This document shows positions 1-6,879 of a DNA stretch of 8,696 nt, piece by piece. Source of the DNA: Bacteroidales bacterium (lineage in GTDB: Bacteria > Bacteroidota > Bacteroidia > Bacteroidales > JAOZTL01); the NCBI GenBank assembly GCA_029942205.1, contig JAOZTL010000067.1, positions 1,393 through 10,088 of the forward strand, given 5' to 3'. The translations under genes and the position numbers were made by a program. The notes beneath the pieces were generated by a model that saw only the letters and a list, made by a program, of their open reading frames with translations, did not search any database and was not told the DNA's origin. How positions within the stretch are numbered: the stretch's first letter is position 1; each line of letters starts with the position of its first letter.

Positions 1-98
1 GTGATTTTCTTTGTGAGAAAAGTAACTAGAAGGACAAAATTAATTACACATTTATAATTATGGATTTTATTGAATTGTCGAAATTTACTGAAGTGCGT

Positions 99-125
99 AA
101 GCAACATCAAATAAGTCGAAAACTT
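99..125 (-). repeat. Dispersed hairpin repeat, copy 1 (gene-3' side)
   Basis: Read on the minus strand this is the mini-hairpin AAGTT-TTC-GACTT followed by the arm ATTTGATGTTGCTT. It is one of six related copies in the window. Compared with the consensus hairpin AGGTC-TTC-GACCT, stem pair 2/12 has changed from G-C to A-T on both sides, a compensatory change. The innermost pair is a G-U wobble in RNA of this strand. The copy lies beyond the terminator of the acyltransferase gene, with the hairpin facing the gene and the arm facing away. The tail beyond the arm (down to about 75) resembles that of copy 5 (CACTT-nn-GTAAA in both). Confidence 0.75.
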
Positions 126-130
126 TAAAA

Positions 131-163
131 TAAAAGAGGCTATCTGTTAGATAGCCTCTTTTA
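131..163 (-). terminator. Intrinsic terminator of the DUF4349-acyltransferase unit
   Basis: A perfect stem pairs 131-145 with 149-163 around the 3-nt loop GTT. The GC-richer core AGAGGCTATCT/AGATAGCCTCT is flanked by A and T runs on either side, so the structure could terminate transcription from both directions. The TAA stop codon of the acyltransferase gene (161-163) is part of the stem. It is the strongest stem-loop in the window. Confidence 0.9.
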
Positions 164-1303
164 AATCTGATATTTGTTAAAAACGGGTCTGGCATAAATA
201 TTTAGTAATATTTTGCGTAAAGCCTCCAACTCTCCTTCGTCTTTGAGTAGATCTAATTTCTTTTCAAAAAATGCAATGTGCTTTTCTTTTTCTTCCAAAG
301 TGTAATGTTCTTTGTACGTATCGGTTTTATTGATTAAATCGGCAGCTACATAATTAATCGGCCACAACTTATACAACTCGTACATACGCGAATCAATCAC
401 ATTTGCAAGCATATTATACTGCTCGTTTTTGTGCGAATATTTTTCGCCTATTTGGGCGACCGACTTATTTATTGGTCGTGAAAAAGTAAAATGAACTCTT
501 CCCTTTGGATTCTCCATCCCCATTTTCATACTCAACAAATCGTCTTTCGGATCTTTTTTATATTCAGGATTAATTGATCGGCGATACTGTTCCCGAACCT
601 TTGCGACATCACATGGTTCATATTCATACGAAATAGCAACAGGAACAACTCGCAGGCTCTGAAAAAGTTCTACAAAATCACCTTTCCGACCAATAGTTAA
701 CATCTTGAGCAAACCTACTTGGGTTTTATCATTGCCATCTTTGGTGCGTCCTTCACGTTGTGCAATCCATATCGAGCGTTTCTTTTCGTTAATCGTATGA
801 TTAATGTAAGCCGATAAATTAATCGATGACTCCAAACGCTGACGACCTAATTTACTTCGCTCAACAATGAAGCTTCGGTTCATTTTCACCAAATCTTCAA
901 TCCATGGATAAATCATCAAATTATCGCCAATGGCTATTTCGGTTATATCAAAGTCATTTTTGAATAGAGCGAAATTAAGAAATGCCGAATCGAGAACAAT
1001 GTCTCGGTGATTGGACATAAACAAGTAGCTTTCGTCTTTATCTAAGTTTTCAAGCCCCGAAACAATAATGCCGTCGGTTGTTCTTTCTTTCATCCATTCG
1101 ACGAACGAATAGATGAAATTTTCTTGAAAAGCTTGCACCGTTTTCGTACTTCTTACCTGTGCTACCAATTGCTCAAGTGGGCTTGGAAATAGGTAGTCGA
1201 TTATTTTTAAGAAGTATTCATTCGATGTAAGACGAATTAGAGCCTCTTCTACCTCGTGATCGAGAAAAGGTCTAATACGATCAAAATCAAAAGTATCTGT
1301 CAT
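161..1303 (-). CDS. PlsC/PlsB-type glycerolipid acyltransferase
   Basis: A 380-aa membrane-associated acyltransferase, probably using acyl-CoA or acyl-ACP to acylate a glycerophosphate or lysophospholipid. The acyltransferase blocks appear in order: SNHRDIVLD at about 97-105 (block I), FIVER at 145-149 (block II), REGRTKDG at 183-190 (block III) and VPVAI at 220-224 (block IV). Block I is not the classical H-x4-D: H99 is followed by Asp at 101 and 105 (H-x5-D). I recall this NHRDIxLD form in a bacterial subfamily, so it is probably a subfamily trait rather than damage. No clear transmembrane segment is visible. A charged C-terminal region of about 150 residues follows the catalytic part. The gene lies 31 nt downstream of the DUF4349 gene on the same strand, probably in one transcript, and ends in a strong terminator. 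No Shine-Dalgarno is seen. The exact acceptor is not known; annotation as 1-acylglycerol-3-phosphate acyltransferase would be tentative. Confidence 0.85.
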   Translation of the reverse strand: MTDTFDFDRIRPFLDHEVEEALIRLTSNEYFLKIIDYLFPSPLEQLVAQVRSTKTVQAFQENFIYSFVEWMKERTTDGIIVSGLENLDKDESYLFMSNHRDIVLDSAFLNFALFKNDFDITEIAIGDNLMIYPWIEDLVKMNRSFIVERSKLGRQRLESSINLSAYINHTINEKKRSIWIAQREGRTKDGNDKTQVGLLKMLTIGRKGDFVELFQSLRVVPVAISYEYEPCDVAKVREQYRRSINPEYKKDPKDDLLSMKMGMENPKGRVHFTFSRPINKSVAQIGEKYSHKNEQYNMLANVIDSRMYELYKLWPINYVAADLINKTDTYKEHYTLEEKEKHIAFFEKKLDLLKDEGELEALRKILLNIYARPVFNKYQI

Positions 1304-1334
1304 ATTATTTTTTATTAATGAATAATAAGTTTAA

Positions 1335-2150
1335 CTATTTTTTTCGAGATATTATTTTTTTTCTAACAAACCAAATAATGATCGTTAATATAATCAAAAA
1401 TGGCCACAAATATACTAAGCCTACAATGAAATTCAATAATCCTTTCCATCCGCCAGAAAGTGCTTTGCCTAGTTTGCCAAAAAATCCAGTGTAGGTTTGT
1501 TCAAAATTTTGCGAAACAGTGAGATTAATCGTACTGTAATTCACTTGGCTCGATAAGTATTTTAATCGTCCTTCTTTGGCATCTATTTCTTCACGCACAA
1601 TGCGTAGATGCTCATTCACTTCCAATATTTCGCTTATGCTTCCTGCTCTTTTGAGCAATTCACGGTATTGCAGCTCTACTTCTTTTTTGTTTTTCAGCCG
1701 ACTTTCGATGTCGATAAATTCTTCTGTAACATCCTGCATATGAATGTTTTTTGATTGAATAGCTTTGGCTATCTGACTGATGGAATCCAGCAATAAATCA
1801 AATTTTTCTTTTGGAACTCGAATAATTAAGCTACTCGATATTTGATATGTTTGGTTATATTGATTTTCATCAGAAATATAAGCATTACTGCTTTTTGCAT
1901 AACGTTTAATTTTTAGTAGTGCTTCTTCAAAATCACTCACTTCGATAACCAGCTCGGAGGTTTTTATAATCTTTTTTTCAATAACCGAATTACTCGCTGT
2001 TTTCATTTCCACAGGAGTGCCATCAAAGCTTTCCATCTGAGACTCAGAGTAAGCTATTTCTTGGCTAGCATACGATTCGCCACTCTGGCTACAGCTAAAA
2101 CTAGCAATAAGAATCGAATATACTAATAAATACTTTAAATATGCTTTCAT
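1335..2150 (-). CDS. DUF4349 lipoprotein with C-terminal transmembrane helix
   Basis: A 271-aa envelope protein of unknown function matching the DUF4349 layout. Residues 1-19 form a signal sequence ending SFS before Cys20, a loose Bacteroidota-type lipobox. A Ser/Glu-rich linker follows. The domain starts near residue 60 (IIKTSELVIEV) with an alpha/beta part containing SLIIRVPKEKFD at about 107-118. A long charged helix at about 142-200 (DIESRLKNKKEVELQY and onward) is predicted coiled coil, followed by NYSTINLTVS. A single hydrophobic helix spans about 238-262 and ends in a basic tail. If the lipobox is used, the protein is anchored at both ends. It is the first gene of a probable two-gene unit with the acyltransferase. 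Its leader contains repeat copy 2, 20 nt before the ATG, and no Shine-Dalgarno. Family assignment is from remembered motifs; function is unknown. Confidence 0.82.
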   Translation of the reverse strand: MKAYLKYLLVYSILIASFSCSQSGESYASQEIAYSESQMESFDGTPVEMKTASNSVIEKKIIKTSELVIEVSDFEEALLKIKRYAKSSNAYISDENQYNQTYQISSSLIIRVPKEKFDLLLDSISQIAKAIQSKNIHMQDVTEEFIDIESRLKNKKEVELQYRELLKRAGSISEILEVNEHLRIVREEIDAKEGRLKYLSSQVNYSTINLTVSQNFEQTYTGFFGKLGKALSGGWKGLLNFIVGLVYLWPFLIILTIIIWFVRKKIISRKK

Positions 2151-2170
2151 ATTATTTGGATTTAATATTA

Positions 2171-2198
2171 AGGTCTTTTGACCTATTTGATATTACTT
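2171..2198 (+). repeat. Dispersed hairpin repeat, copy 2 (gene-5' side)
   Basis: On the plus strand this reads AGGTC-TTTT-GACCT followed by ATTTGATATTACTT. The five-pair stem is perfect and the loop is one base longer than in the other copies. It lies 20 nt upstream of the DUF4349 start codon, within the probable leader of that transcript, with hairpin towards the gene and arm away. Copies 1 and 2 therefore flank the 161-2150 unit as an inverted pair. Confidence 0.8.
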
Positions 2199-2271
2199 AC
2201 GTAAATCTGTATAATTAATTTATCTACTCACTTAAACTCTCATAGAAAACCTTAATCAATCAAATTAAAGG

Positions 2272-2279
2272 CAAATATA
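2272..2279 (-). promoter_or_regulatory. Possible -7 box for the DUF4349 unit
   Basis: Minus strand TATATTTG matches the Bacteroidota -7 consensus TAnnTTTG exactly. No TTTG or TTG is found at the expected -33 spacing. If used, the leader would be about 115 nt long and would carry repeat copy 2. The motif is short and AT-rich, so chance occurrence is possible. Confidence 0.35.
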
Positions 2280-2423
2280 TTGAAAAAAAACACCATAAAG
2301 AAATTCATTCGCCAATAGATCAAAATCGTTAAAGCAAACTTTACTCTTTCTTTTGTTTAAATAATTCAGCTAGATCTTACAAATCTTAGATATAAAAAAT
2401 AAGGTTATGTGAAAAATATTCGA

Positions 2424-2431
2424 TACATTTG
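2424..2431 (+). promoter_or_regulatory. Possible -7 box for the receiver-kinase gene
   Basis: Plus strand TACATTTG matches TAnnTTTG exactly and lies 31 nt before the ATG at 2463, which suits a short leader. No good -33 TTTG is seen near 2401-2406. It overlaps the reading frame that would open from a GTG at 2409, which argues that the upstream GTG is not the start. Confidence 0.4.
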
Positions 2432-2462
2432 TGCTTTAAATACCTCAATAAATAATATTGAC

Positions 2463-3584
2463 ATGAGTGATCAAATATTGATAGTAGATGATTTACAAGA
2501 TAACTTACAAATAATAAGCAATATTTTACATCCCAAAGGTTATCGAATTTCTGTAGCTTCCTCTGGCAAAAAAGCTCTGAAAAGAGTGTTAATACAAGCT
2601 CCCGACCTTATTTTATTAGATATTTTTATGCCAGAAATGGATGGCTTTGAAGTTTGCAAAAGACTAAAAGAAAATCCAGAAACGACAAATATTCCTGTTA
2701 TTTTTTTGACCGCCTTATCAGAAACAGAAAATATATTGAAAGGCTTTGAGTATGGAGCTGTTGATTATATCACCAAGCCATTTAATTCTTTGGAGCTAAT
2801 TTCGCGAATAAAAACCCACTTAGAAATCAAACGATCAAGAGATACCATTGCAGAACAATCAACAAAATTACTGAAACAAAACGAAGAGCTTATTGAACTA
2901 AATAAAACAAAAAATAAATTTTTTTCAATCATCGCACATGATCTGAAATCGCCATTTAACAATATCATCGGTTTTTCATCTTTATTGCTCCGAAATAAAA
3001 ATAATTATTCCGAATCAAAACGAAATCAATTTACCAAACTAATCGCAAATTCAGCTCAAAATGCTTTTACATTACTTGAAAACTTGTTGGAATGGTCTCG
3101 TGCTCAAACAGGACATATCGAATTTTTTCCCTCTTCATTTAATATTGCTACCATCAGCAACGAAATTGTAGATTTATATGCCAATGAAGCTCAACGCAAG
3201 CATATTACATTACAGTCTGAAATAAATAAAGAGCAAACAATCTTTGGTGATTCCAACATGATCCGTTCTATTTTGCGCAATTTGATTTCAAATGCGCTCA
3301 AATTCACCAATTCTTCGGGAACAGTAAGTATCCAATATTTTGAAAATGAAGAGTACGCAGGTTTTTCGGTTCAAGATAGCGGTATTGGAATGAATTCTCA
3401 AGAAATAGAAAAAATACAACAATCAAATCAAATTTATAGTACTCAAGGAACTGACTCAGAAAAAGGAACGGGATTGGGACTTATGCTGTGCCACGAATTT
3501 GTTGCGCAACACCAAGGAACACTTGAATTGAAATCGAAAGAATCTGAAGGAAGTACTTTCTCTGTGTATCTACCGAAAAAATAA
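2463..3584 (+). CDS. Soluble receiver-histidine kinase (receiver first)
   Basis: A 373-aa cytoplasmic two-component protein with a response-regulator receiver at the N terminus and a histidine kinase behind it. Receiver, about 4-120: acidic pair D9/D10 in ILIVDD, phospho-acceptor D53 in LLDIFMP, T83 and K105 in ITKPF. A short coiled linker (about 122-152) leads to the HisKA domain with H159 in FFSIIAHDLKSPFNNIIG. The HATPase_c domain has an N box (NLISNALKF, N277), G1 box DSGIGM (305-310) and G2 box GTGLGL (335-340). All catalytic residues look intact. There is no transmembrane segment and no PAS or other sensor domain, so its input probably reaches it by phosphotransfer to the receiver. I chose the ATG at 2463 because ILIVDD then starts at residue 4, as usual for receivers. 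A GTG at 2409 would add 18 non-conserved residues over a -7-like box. It is the only plus-strand gene here, and no partner regulator is adjacent. Confidence 0.9.
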   Translation: MSDQILIVDDLQDNLQIISNILHPKGYRISVASSGKKALKRVLIQAPDLILLDIFMPEMDGFEVCKRLKENPETTNIPVIFLTALSETENILKGFEYGAVDYITKPFNSLELISRIKTHLEIKRSRDTIAEQSTKLLKQNEELIELNKTKNKFFSIIAHDLKSPFNNIIGFSSLLLRNKNNYSESKRNQFTKLIANSAQNAFTLLENLLEWSRAQTGHIEFFPSSFNIATISNEIVDLYANEAQRKHITLQSEINKEQTIFGDSNMIRSILRNLISNALKFTNSSGTVSIQYFENEEYAGFSVQDSGIGMNSQEIEKIQQSNQIYSTQGTDSEKGTGLGLMLCHEFVAQHQGTLELKSKESEGSTFSVYLPKK

Positions 3585-3603
3585 TAAAGAGCTTAGTAAA
3601 CAG

Positions 3604-4098
3604 TTATTCATACAATTGAATAAAATCAAACGAATTTTCGGTATAAGCAAGAAATTTCATGAAATCAGAAAATGCAATTGCCAAAGAGGCGGTATTGATA
3701 TTTGGATGAAAACTAATAAATTCTGATTTTTTTAAATTTTCATCAATAAATACGTGCACATGTTTATCTGCGTCGTTTATTAAACCAAAAAGAGAAACAG
3801 AGCCCGCTTTCAATCCTAAATATTTTTCGAGCCTCCACCCTGATGCAAAACTGATCTTACCTTGCTGCAATCGTGCTTCCAAATCTTTGACACGCAAGGT
3901 TTGCGTATGCTCTAATAAAACCAAATAGTGTTTATTTCCCTTGTGATTTCTGAAAAATAAATTTTTGCAATGTGCCGCTTCTAAATCTGTCCAGTATTTT
4001 TTTGCCTCTTCAATAGTAGGAACAGGCGGATGCTCTTTATAAATAAACGAAATATCTAGCTTTTCTAATAATGCATATAATTCTTTCTGTCCATTCAT
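3604..4098 (-). CDS. ProXp-ala-like prolyl-tRNA deacylase (YbaK/ProX family)
   Basis: A 164-aa single-domain trans-editing protein of the YbaK/INS superfamily, which hydrolyses mischarged tRNA (typically Ala-tRNA-Pro) in the cytoplasm after prolyl-tRNA synthetase errors. Visible family features are EHPPVPTIEEA near the N terminus, CKNLFFRN with K45 and N46 at the expected catalytic-lysine position, HYLVLL (57-62), GSVSLFGLIND (99-109), HVFIDENL (115-122) and FHPN with H131 followed by NTASLAI. From memory the family loop is usually GSVSPFGLIND; here the Pro is Leu103, possibly a natural variant. Length fits the family. The gene converges on the kinase gene with only 19 nt between stop codons and no clear terminator. 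It lies 74 nt downstream of the SpoIIE gene on the same strand, so co-transcription is possible but not shown. No Shine-Dalgarno is clear. Confidence 0.87.
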   Translation of the reverse strand: MNGQKELYALLEKLDISFIYKEHPPVPTIEEAKKYWTDLEAAHCKNLFFRNHKGNKHYLVLLEHTQTLRVKDLEARLQQGKISFASGWRLEKYLGLKAGSVSLFGLINDADKHVHVFIDENLKKSEFISFHPNINTASLAIAFSDFMKFLAYTENSFDFIQLYE

Positions 4099-4172
4099 TC
4101 TCTTATTTTTTTCAATAATCGGATATTTAAAGCTTATTTAATTTTGCATTAAAAAAAAATCATTTACTTTTA

Positions 4173-5978
4173 TTATATTCTAATCCCAATCATTGCAATA
4201 TCATCTCGTTGATTCTCATGTGCTTTATGAGTATCCAAAGCTATCTCAAAAGCATCTTTTTGTTCATCTAGTGGAGCTTCTGCATTTTTAGCTATTAATT
4301 TAGAAAACCGTGCATGTCCGAATTTTTTCCGTTTTATGTCATGCTGATCGACAAAGCCATCCGTTGTCAAATAAACCATGTCTCCTTTTTTGGGTAAAAG
4401 TGTGAAATTCTCAAATTTTTGTTTCTCCAATCCCTTAATCCGCATTCTTCCTCCGATAGTTTTTCGTGAGCCTTTTATTCGATTCACGGCTTTGTCTTTT
4501 GTCGAATAATGCAATAATGGACGTTTAGCGCCTGCAAAAGTTATTTTTGTGTCATCATTTTCTGTTAAATCAAATCGACATAAGCACACATCCATTCCGT
4601 CATTATTTTCAGAATGCTCTTGGTTTAATGCTTTCCGTATTTCGATGTGTAATTGTTCCAATATCTCGGCTGGATCAAAAATGCTTTTTTGGATTACAAT
4701 CTGATTTAATAAACGATTACCGATCATCGACATAAAAGCACCTGGAACTCCATGCCCCGTACTATCAGCTATTGCCAGCAAGTACATTGGTTTGCTGTTT
4801 TTATAATTAATCAGCTTGGCATGCCAATAGAAATCTCCCGAAACAATATCCCTTGGAGAGAAAAACACAAACAAATCTAATCCATCGGCAAGTTGCCCTT
4901 GCGTAGGTAAAGTCGCCTGTTGTATCGTTTGAGCATATCGCAGGCTGCTTTGTGTTTGTTTTTTCTCAAATTCGAGTAAATCATTTGTTTCTTGCAACTC
5001 ATCATTTTGTGCCGTTATTTCTTCTTTTTGTTGATTAATTTGGTAGTTTTTATCTTTCAATTCATTATTGGTCAATTTTATTTTCCTCAATAAGAAAAAT
5101 AATATAATCGAAAACATCAATACTAAAATAATAATACTGAATAATAATATATTTATCTTATTTTGATATGCAATCTGGTCATCTTTTAGTTTGATTACTT
5201 CTTCTTTGGCTTCTAATTCTACCTCTTTTTCTTTAATCGATTCGTTTGCTGAATTAAGAGAATCTGATGCTTGATTTAATTTACTTTCTTGATCTTGTAT
5301 TACTTCTACCGCTTCTCGCATTACCTCTTCTGCCGAATTGGTACGTGCATTCATTTCTTGCGTAGTGTTGTCTAATTTTATATTTTCTATTTTCTCAAAA
5401 TATTCAGCATGTTTAGCCGTATTTCCTGTTGCTTGATAATACAACACGTATTCATTATAACATTTAAGCAACATTGCTTCATTATAATTATTGACATACA
5501 CATTGTCTTTTAACTCACTCAAGTATGCACCACATTTGGTATAATCCTTATTCAAACGAGAAACTTTACTCAACTCTAAAAGCACCGCATTCGTATATTT
5601 GGTGAAAGAACCTCGTCTAATCATTGCTAAATTTTCTTCCAGAACGAGCTGTGCAGCTCCATACTGTTTATTTCTTCCATATAATGCTCCTAACATGCTA
5701 TTGGTTGCAAAAAGTTTATAGCTCAAATTGTTTGTTTTGGCTACATTCTTTGCTTTTTTCAGTGCATCAATTGCTTTTCCTGAATTTCCACTTGCTTGGT
5801 ATTGCTTAGATATTTTTTGATACAAGCTGATGGCATCACTGTATTTTCCTGCACTAGTATAGCTTTCTGCTTGACTTTCTTGCTCTGTCAATGATTGAGC
5901 AATATTATTTTCTGGTATCAAAAAAATAACTGAAAACAAAAGAGCAATTTTAAATATGATGAACTTAAATGAATTCAT
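4173..5978 (-). CDS. TPR, transmembrane and SpoIIE-type PP2C serine phosphatase
   Basis: A 601-aa membrane signalling phosphatase. Residues 1-28 form a signal peptide ending around NIAQ. TPR-like helical repeats run from about 33 to 200 (SYTSAGKYSDAISLYQKI, then KAIDALKKAKNVA). A charged coiled coil covers about 215-272. One transmembrane helix lies at about 276-297, followed by a basic RKIK stop-transfer stretch, which places the TPR part outside the membrane and the phosphatase in the cytoplasm. A second coiled coil (about 302-345) leads to the SpoIIE domain (about 365-601). Metal-binding acids are present: D382 in GDFYW, D405 in ADSTGHGVPGAFMS, D540 in TTDGF and D592/D593 in QRDDIAMI. The catalytic core looks complete. 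The usual role is dephosphorylation of a serine phosphoprotein, but no STAS antagonist or anti-sigma kinase gene is in the window, so the target is unknown. No convincing promoter is seen upstream (5979-6107). Confidence 0.9.
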   Translation of the reverse strand: MNSFKFIIFKIALLFSVIFLIPENNIAQSLTEQESQAESYTSAGKYSDAISLYQKISKQYQASGNSGKAIDALKKAKNVAKTNNLSYKLFATNSMLGALYGRNKQYGAAQLVLEENLAMIRRGSFTKYTNAVLLELSKVSRLNKDYTKCGAYLSELKDNVYVNNYNEAMLLKCYNEYVLYYQATGNTAKHAEYFEKIENIKLDNTTQEMNARTNSAEEVMREAVEVIQDQESKLNQASDSLNSANESIKEKEVELEAKEEVIKLKDDQIAYQNKINILLFSIIILVLMFSIILFFLLRKIKLTNNELKDKNYQINQQKEEITAQNDELQETNDLLEFEKKQTQSSLRYAQTIQQATLPTQGQLADGLDLFVFFSPRDIVSGDFYWHAKLINYKNSKPMYLLAIADSTGHGVPGAFMSMIGNRLLNQIVIQKSIFDPAEILEQLHIEIRKALNQEHSENNDGMDVCLCRFDLTENDDTKITFAGAKRPLLHYSTKDKAVNRIKGSRKTIGGRMRIKGLEKQKFENFTLLPKKGDMVYLTTDGFVDQHDIKRKKFGHARFSKLIAKNAEAPLDEQKDAFEIALDTHKAHENQRDDIAMIGIRI

Positions 5979-6046
5979 TCTCGATAGTTTAATGTAATAT
6001 TGTTTTCTATATTAGTAATTAATGCTAAGAATAAAGGATATTAACA

Positions 6047-6069
6047 TTGAAAAACAAAATATTTTTCAA
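6047..6069. terminator. Weak AT-only stem-loop between CAP and SpoIIE genes
   Basis: TTGAAAAA at 6047-6054 pairs perfectly with TTTTTCAA at 6062-6069 around a 7-nt loop. It lies about 40 nt downstream of the CAP gene's stop codon and could slow or end transcription. With only one G-C pair it is thermodynamically weak, and AT-rich DNA makes such stems often. Confidence 0.25.
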
Positions 6070-6107
6070 GCTAAGATATAACTTTATTTTTTTATTTCAA
6101 AGAAAAT

Positions 6108-6746
6108 CTATTTTGTATCAGAAAAATCCTGCACACAATTGAATCGATATGTTTGATGTGGCTCAATGGATACTCCCACGGCACGATAGCTATTACTCAA
6201 TATATTTTTTCGATGACCTAACGATGAAACATTTTCATCAATCAATAATTGCATAACTATGTCGAGAGCTTTTTGGTATCCATAAGAACAATTTTCAGCC
6301 ATAGAACCACCTGTAGCATATCTCTTTATGCGCTTAAAAGTACTCGTTCCATCGCTTGACGAATGCCCTACTTGCCCCGTTTCTCCCATATCTTTGGCAT
6401 GAAATTTAGCCGATTTGTATAGATTTTCGGACGAATACAACACTCCTCCATCAGATACATTTTTCAAATCTTTATACAACGACTGAATGTATTTATTCGT
6501 TTTCTTTAGACCATTGTCTGCAACATAATCATCTAAATACGTTTTTGCAAATTTTCGTCCATCAATACGAGCTAGGTTCATCAAATAAATAATGTCTTTT
6601 TCGTCTTGCATTAAATACGATTCATTTTTAGCAGTATTTGCTTTTGTTTTTTCAGCACTTGTCCATGTCGAATAATTTTTTAATTGTCCGTTGGTAATCG
6701 TAATTACTCCGAACAAGAAAACAAACAATAAATTTATTTTTTTCAT
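6108..6746 (-). CDS. Secreted CAP (SCP/YkwD-like) domain protein
   Basis: A 212-aa exported protein of unknown activity. Residues 1-20 are a clear Sec signal peptide (MKKINLLFVFLFG core), with cleavage probably before Q21. The rest, from about 48, fits a CAP domain: DIIYLMNLARIDGRKF (first helix), KFHAKDM around H116, VGHSS with H128, AENCSYG with E151, LLIDENVSSLGHRKNIL with E171 and H178, then AVGVSIEP. The His/Glu set matches the CAP cavity residues. An upstream ATG at 6776 would add ten residues before the signal peptide. I prefer 6746 because the signal peptide then starts normally with MKK, and because a -7-like box at 6788-6795 would put the transcript start too close to 6776. It is flanked by the SpoIIE gene and repeat copy 3, with no functional partner evident. 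Confidence 0.87.
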   Translation of the reverse strand: MKKINLLFVFLFGVITITNGQLKNYSTWTSAEKTKANTAKNESYLMQDEKDIIYLMNLARIDGRKFAKTYLDDYVADNGLKKTNKYIQSLYKDLKNVSDGGVLYSSENLYKSAKFHAKDMGETGQVGHSSSDGTSTFKRIKRYATGGSMAENCSYGYQKALDIVMQLLIDENVSSLGHRKNILSNSYRAVGVSIEPHQTYRFNCVQDFSDTK

Positions 6747-6787
6747 AATGGGGAAATTAGTTCGTAAAAAAAACATTAAGAGATTGG

Positions 6788-6795
6788 CAAAATTA
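6788..6795 (-). promoter_or_regulatory. Possible -7 box for the CAP gene
   Basis: Minus strand TAATTTTG matches TAnnTTTG exactly. Transcription would start near 6781, giving a leader of about 35 nt to the ATG at 6746. No -33 TTTG is present at the usual distance, so this is a partial match only. Confidence 0.4.
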
Positions 6796-6852
6796 GCCTC
6801 ATATTAATCATTCTTTGATTTCACTGAATCGTAAGAATTTGTATACTTGAGA

Positions 6853-6879
6853 AAGCAACATCAAAAAGATCGAAGACCT
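6853..6879 (-). repeat. Dispersed hairpin repeat, copy 3 (gene-3' side)
   Basis: Read on the minus strand: AGGTC-TTC-GATCT followed by TTTTGATGTTGCTT. The stem has one G-U wobble in RNA of this strand. The copy starts inside the stop codon of the upstream gene: the last A of that TAA (6881-6879) is the first base of the hairpin core. In this position it forms the very 3' end of the 6879-7334 transcript. Together with copy 4 it flanks that gene as an inverted pair. Both copies share the form CTTTTTGATGTT, whereas copies 1 and 2 share TATTTGAT. Confidence 0.8.

Larger units (their letters stand above)
2203..2462. other. Divergent intergenic region with no gene seen
   Basis: AT-rich DNA between the DUF4349 start and the kinase start. 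I see no credible small gene, RNA gene or terminator in it. It holds one -7-like box for each direction (2272-2279 minus, 2424-2431 plus). It also has a short direct repeat ATCTTA at 2374-2379 and 2383-2388, about 40 nt before the kinase -7 box, which could be an operator half-site pair. That last point is speculative because such hexamers recur by chance in DNA of this composition. Confidence 0.6.

Noticed and set aside
1..57. Open frame from position 1 to a TAA at 55-57 on the plus strand, possibly the end of a gene entering from the left.
   Set aside because: Only 18 codons, with no recognisable motif, and another frame also closes nearby (27-29). It cannot be told from chance.
2374..2388. 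Direct repeat ATCTTA separated by 3 nt as an operator for the kinase gene.
   Set aside because: Hexamers this AT-rich recur by chance and there is no second line of evidence, so it is only noted in the intergenic entry.
2765..2968. Minus-strand open frame of 67 codons inside the receiver-kinase gene.
   Set aside because: Antisense to the receiver/HisKA coding sequence, whose catalytic motifs are intact. No independent evidence.
3585..3603. Terminator between the convergent kinase and deacylase genes.
   Set aside because: The 19-nt gap has no stem-loop or T run that I can find.
4151..4159. A9 homopolymer between the SpoIIE and deacylase genes, possible phase-variation tract.
   Set aside because: It lies in very AT-rich intergenic DNA, is not in a coding frame, and no promoter spacer can be assigned to it.
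4547..5809. Short plus-strand open frames at 4547-4735 and 5624-5809, opposite the SpoIIE gene.
   Set aside because: They lie antisense within a clear conserved coding gene, have no start signals, and encode no recognisable protein.
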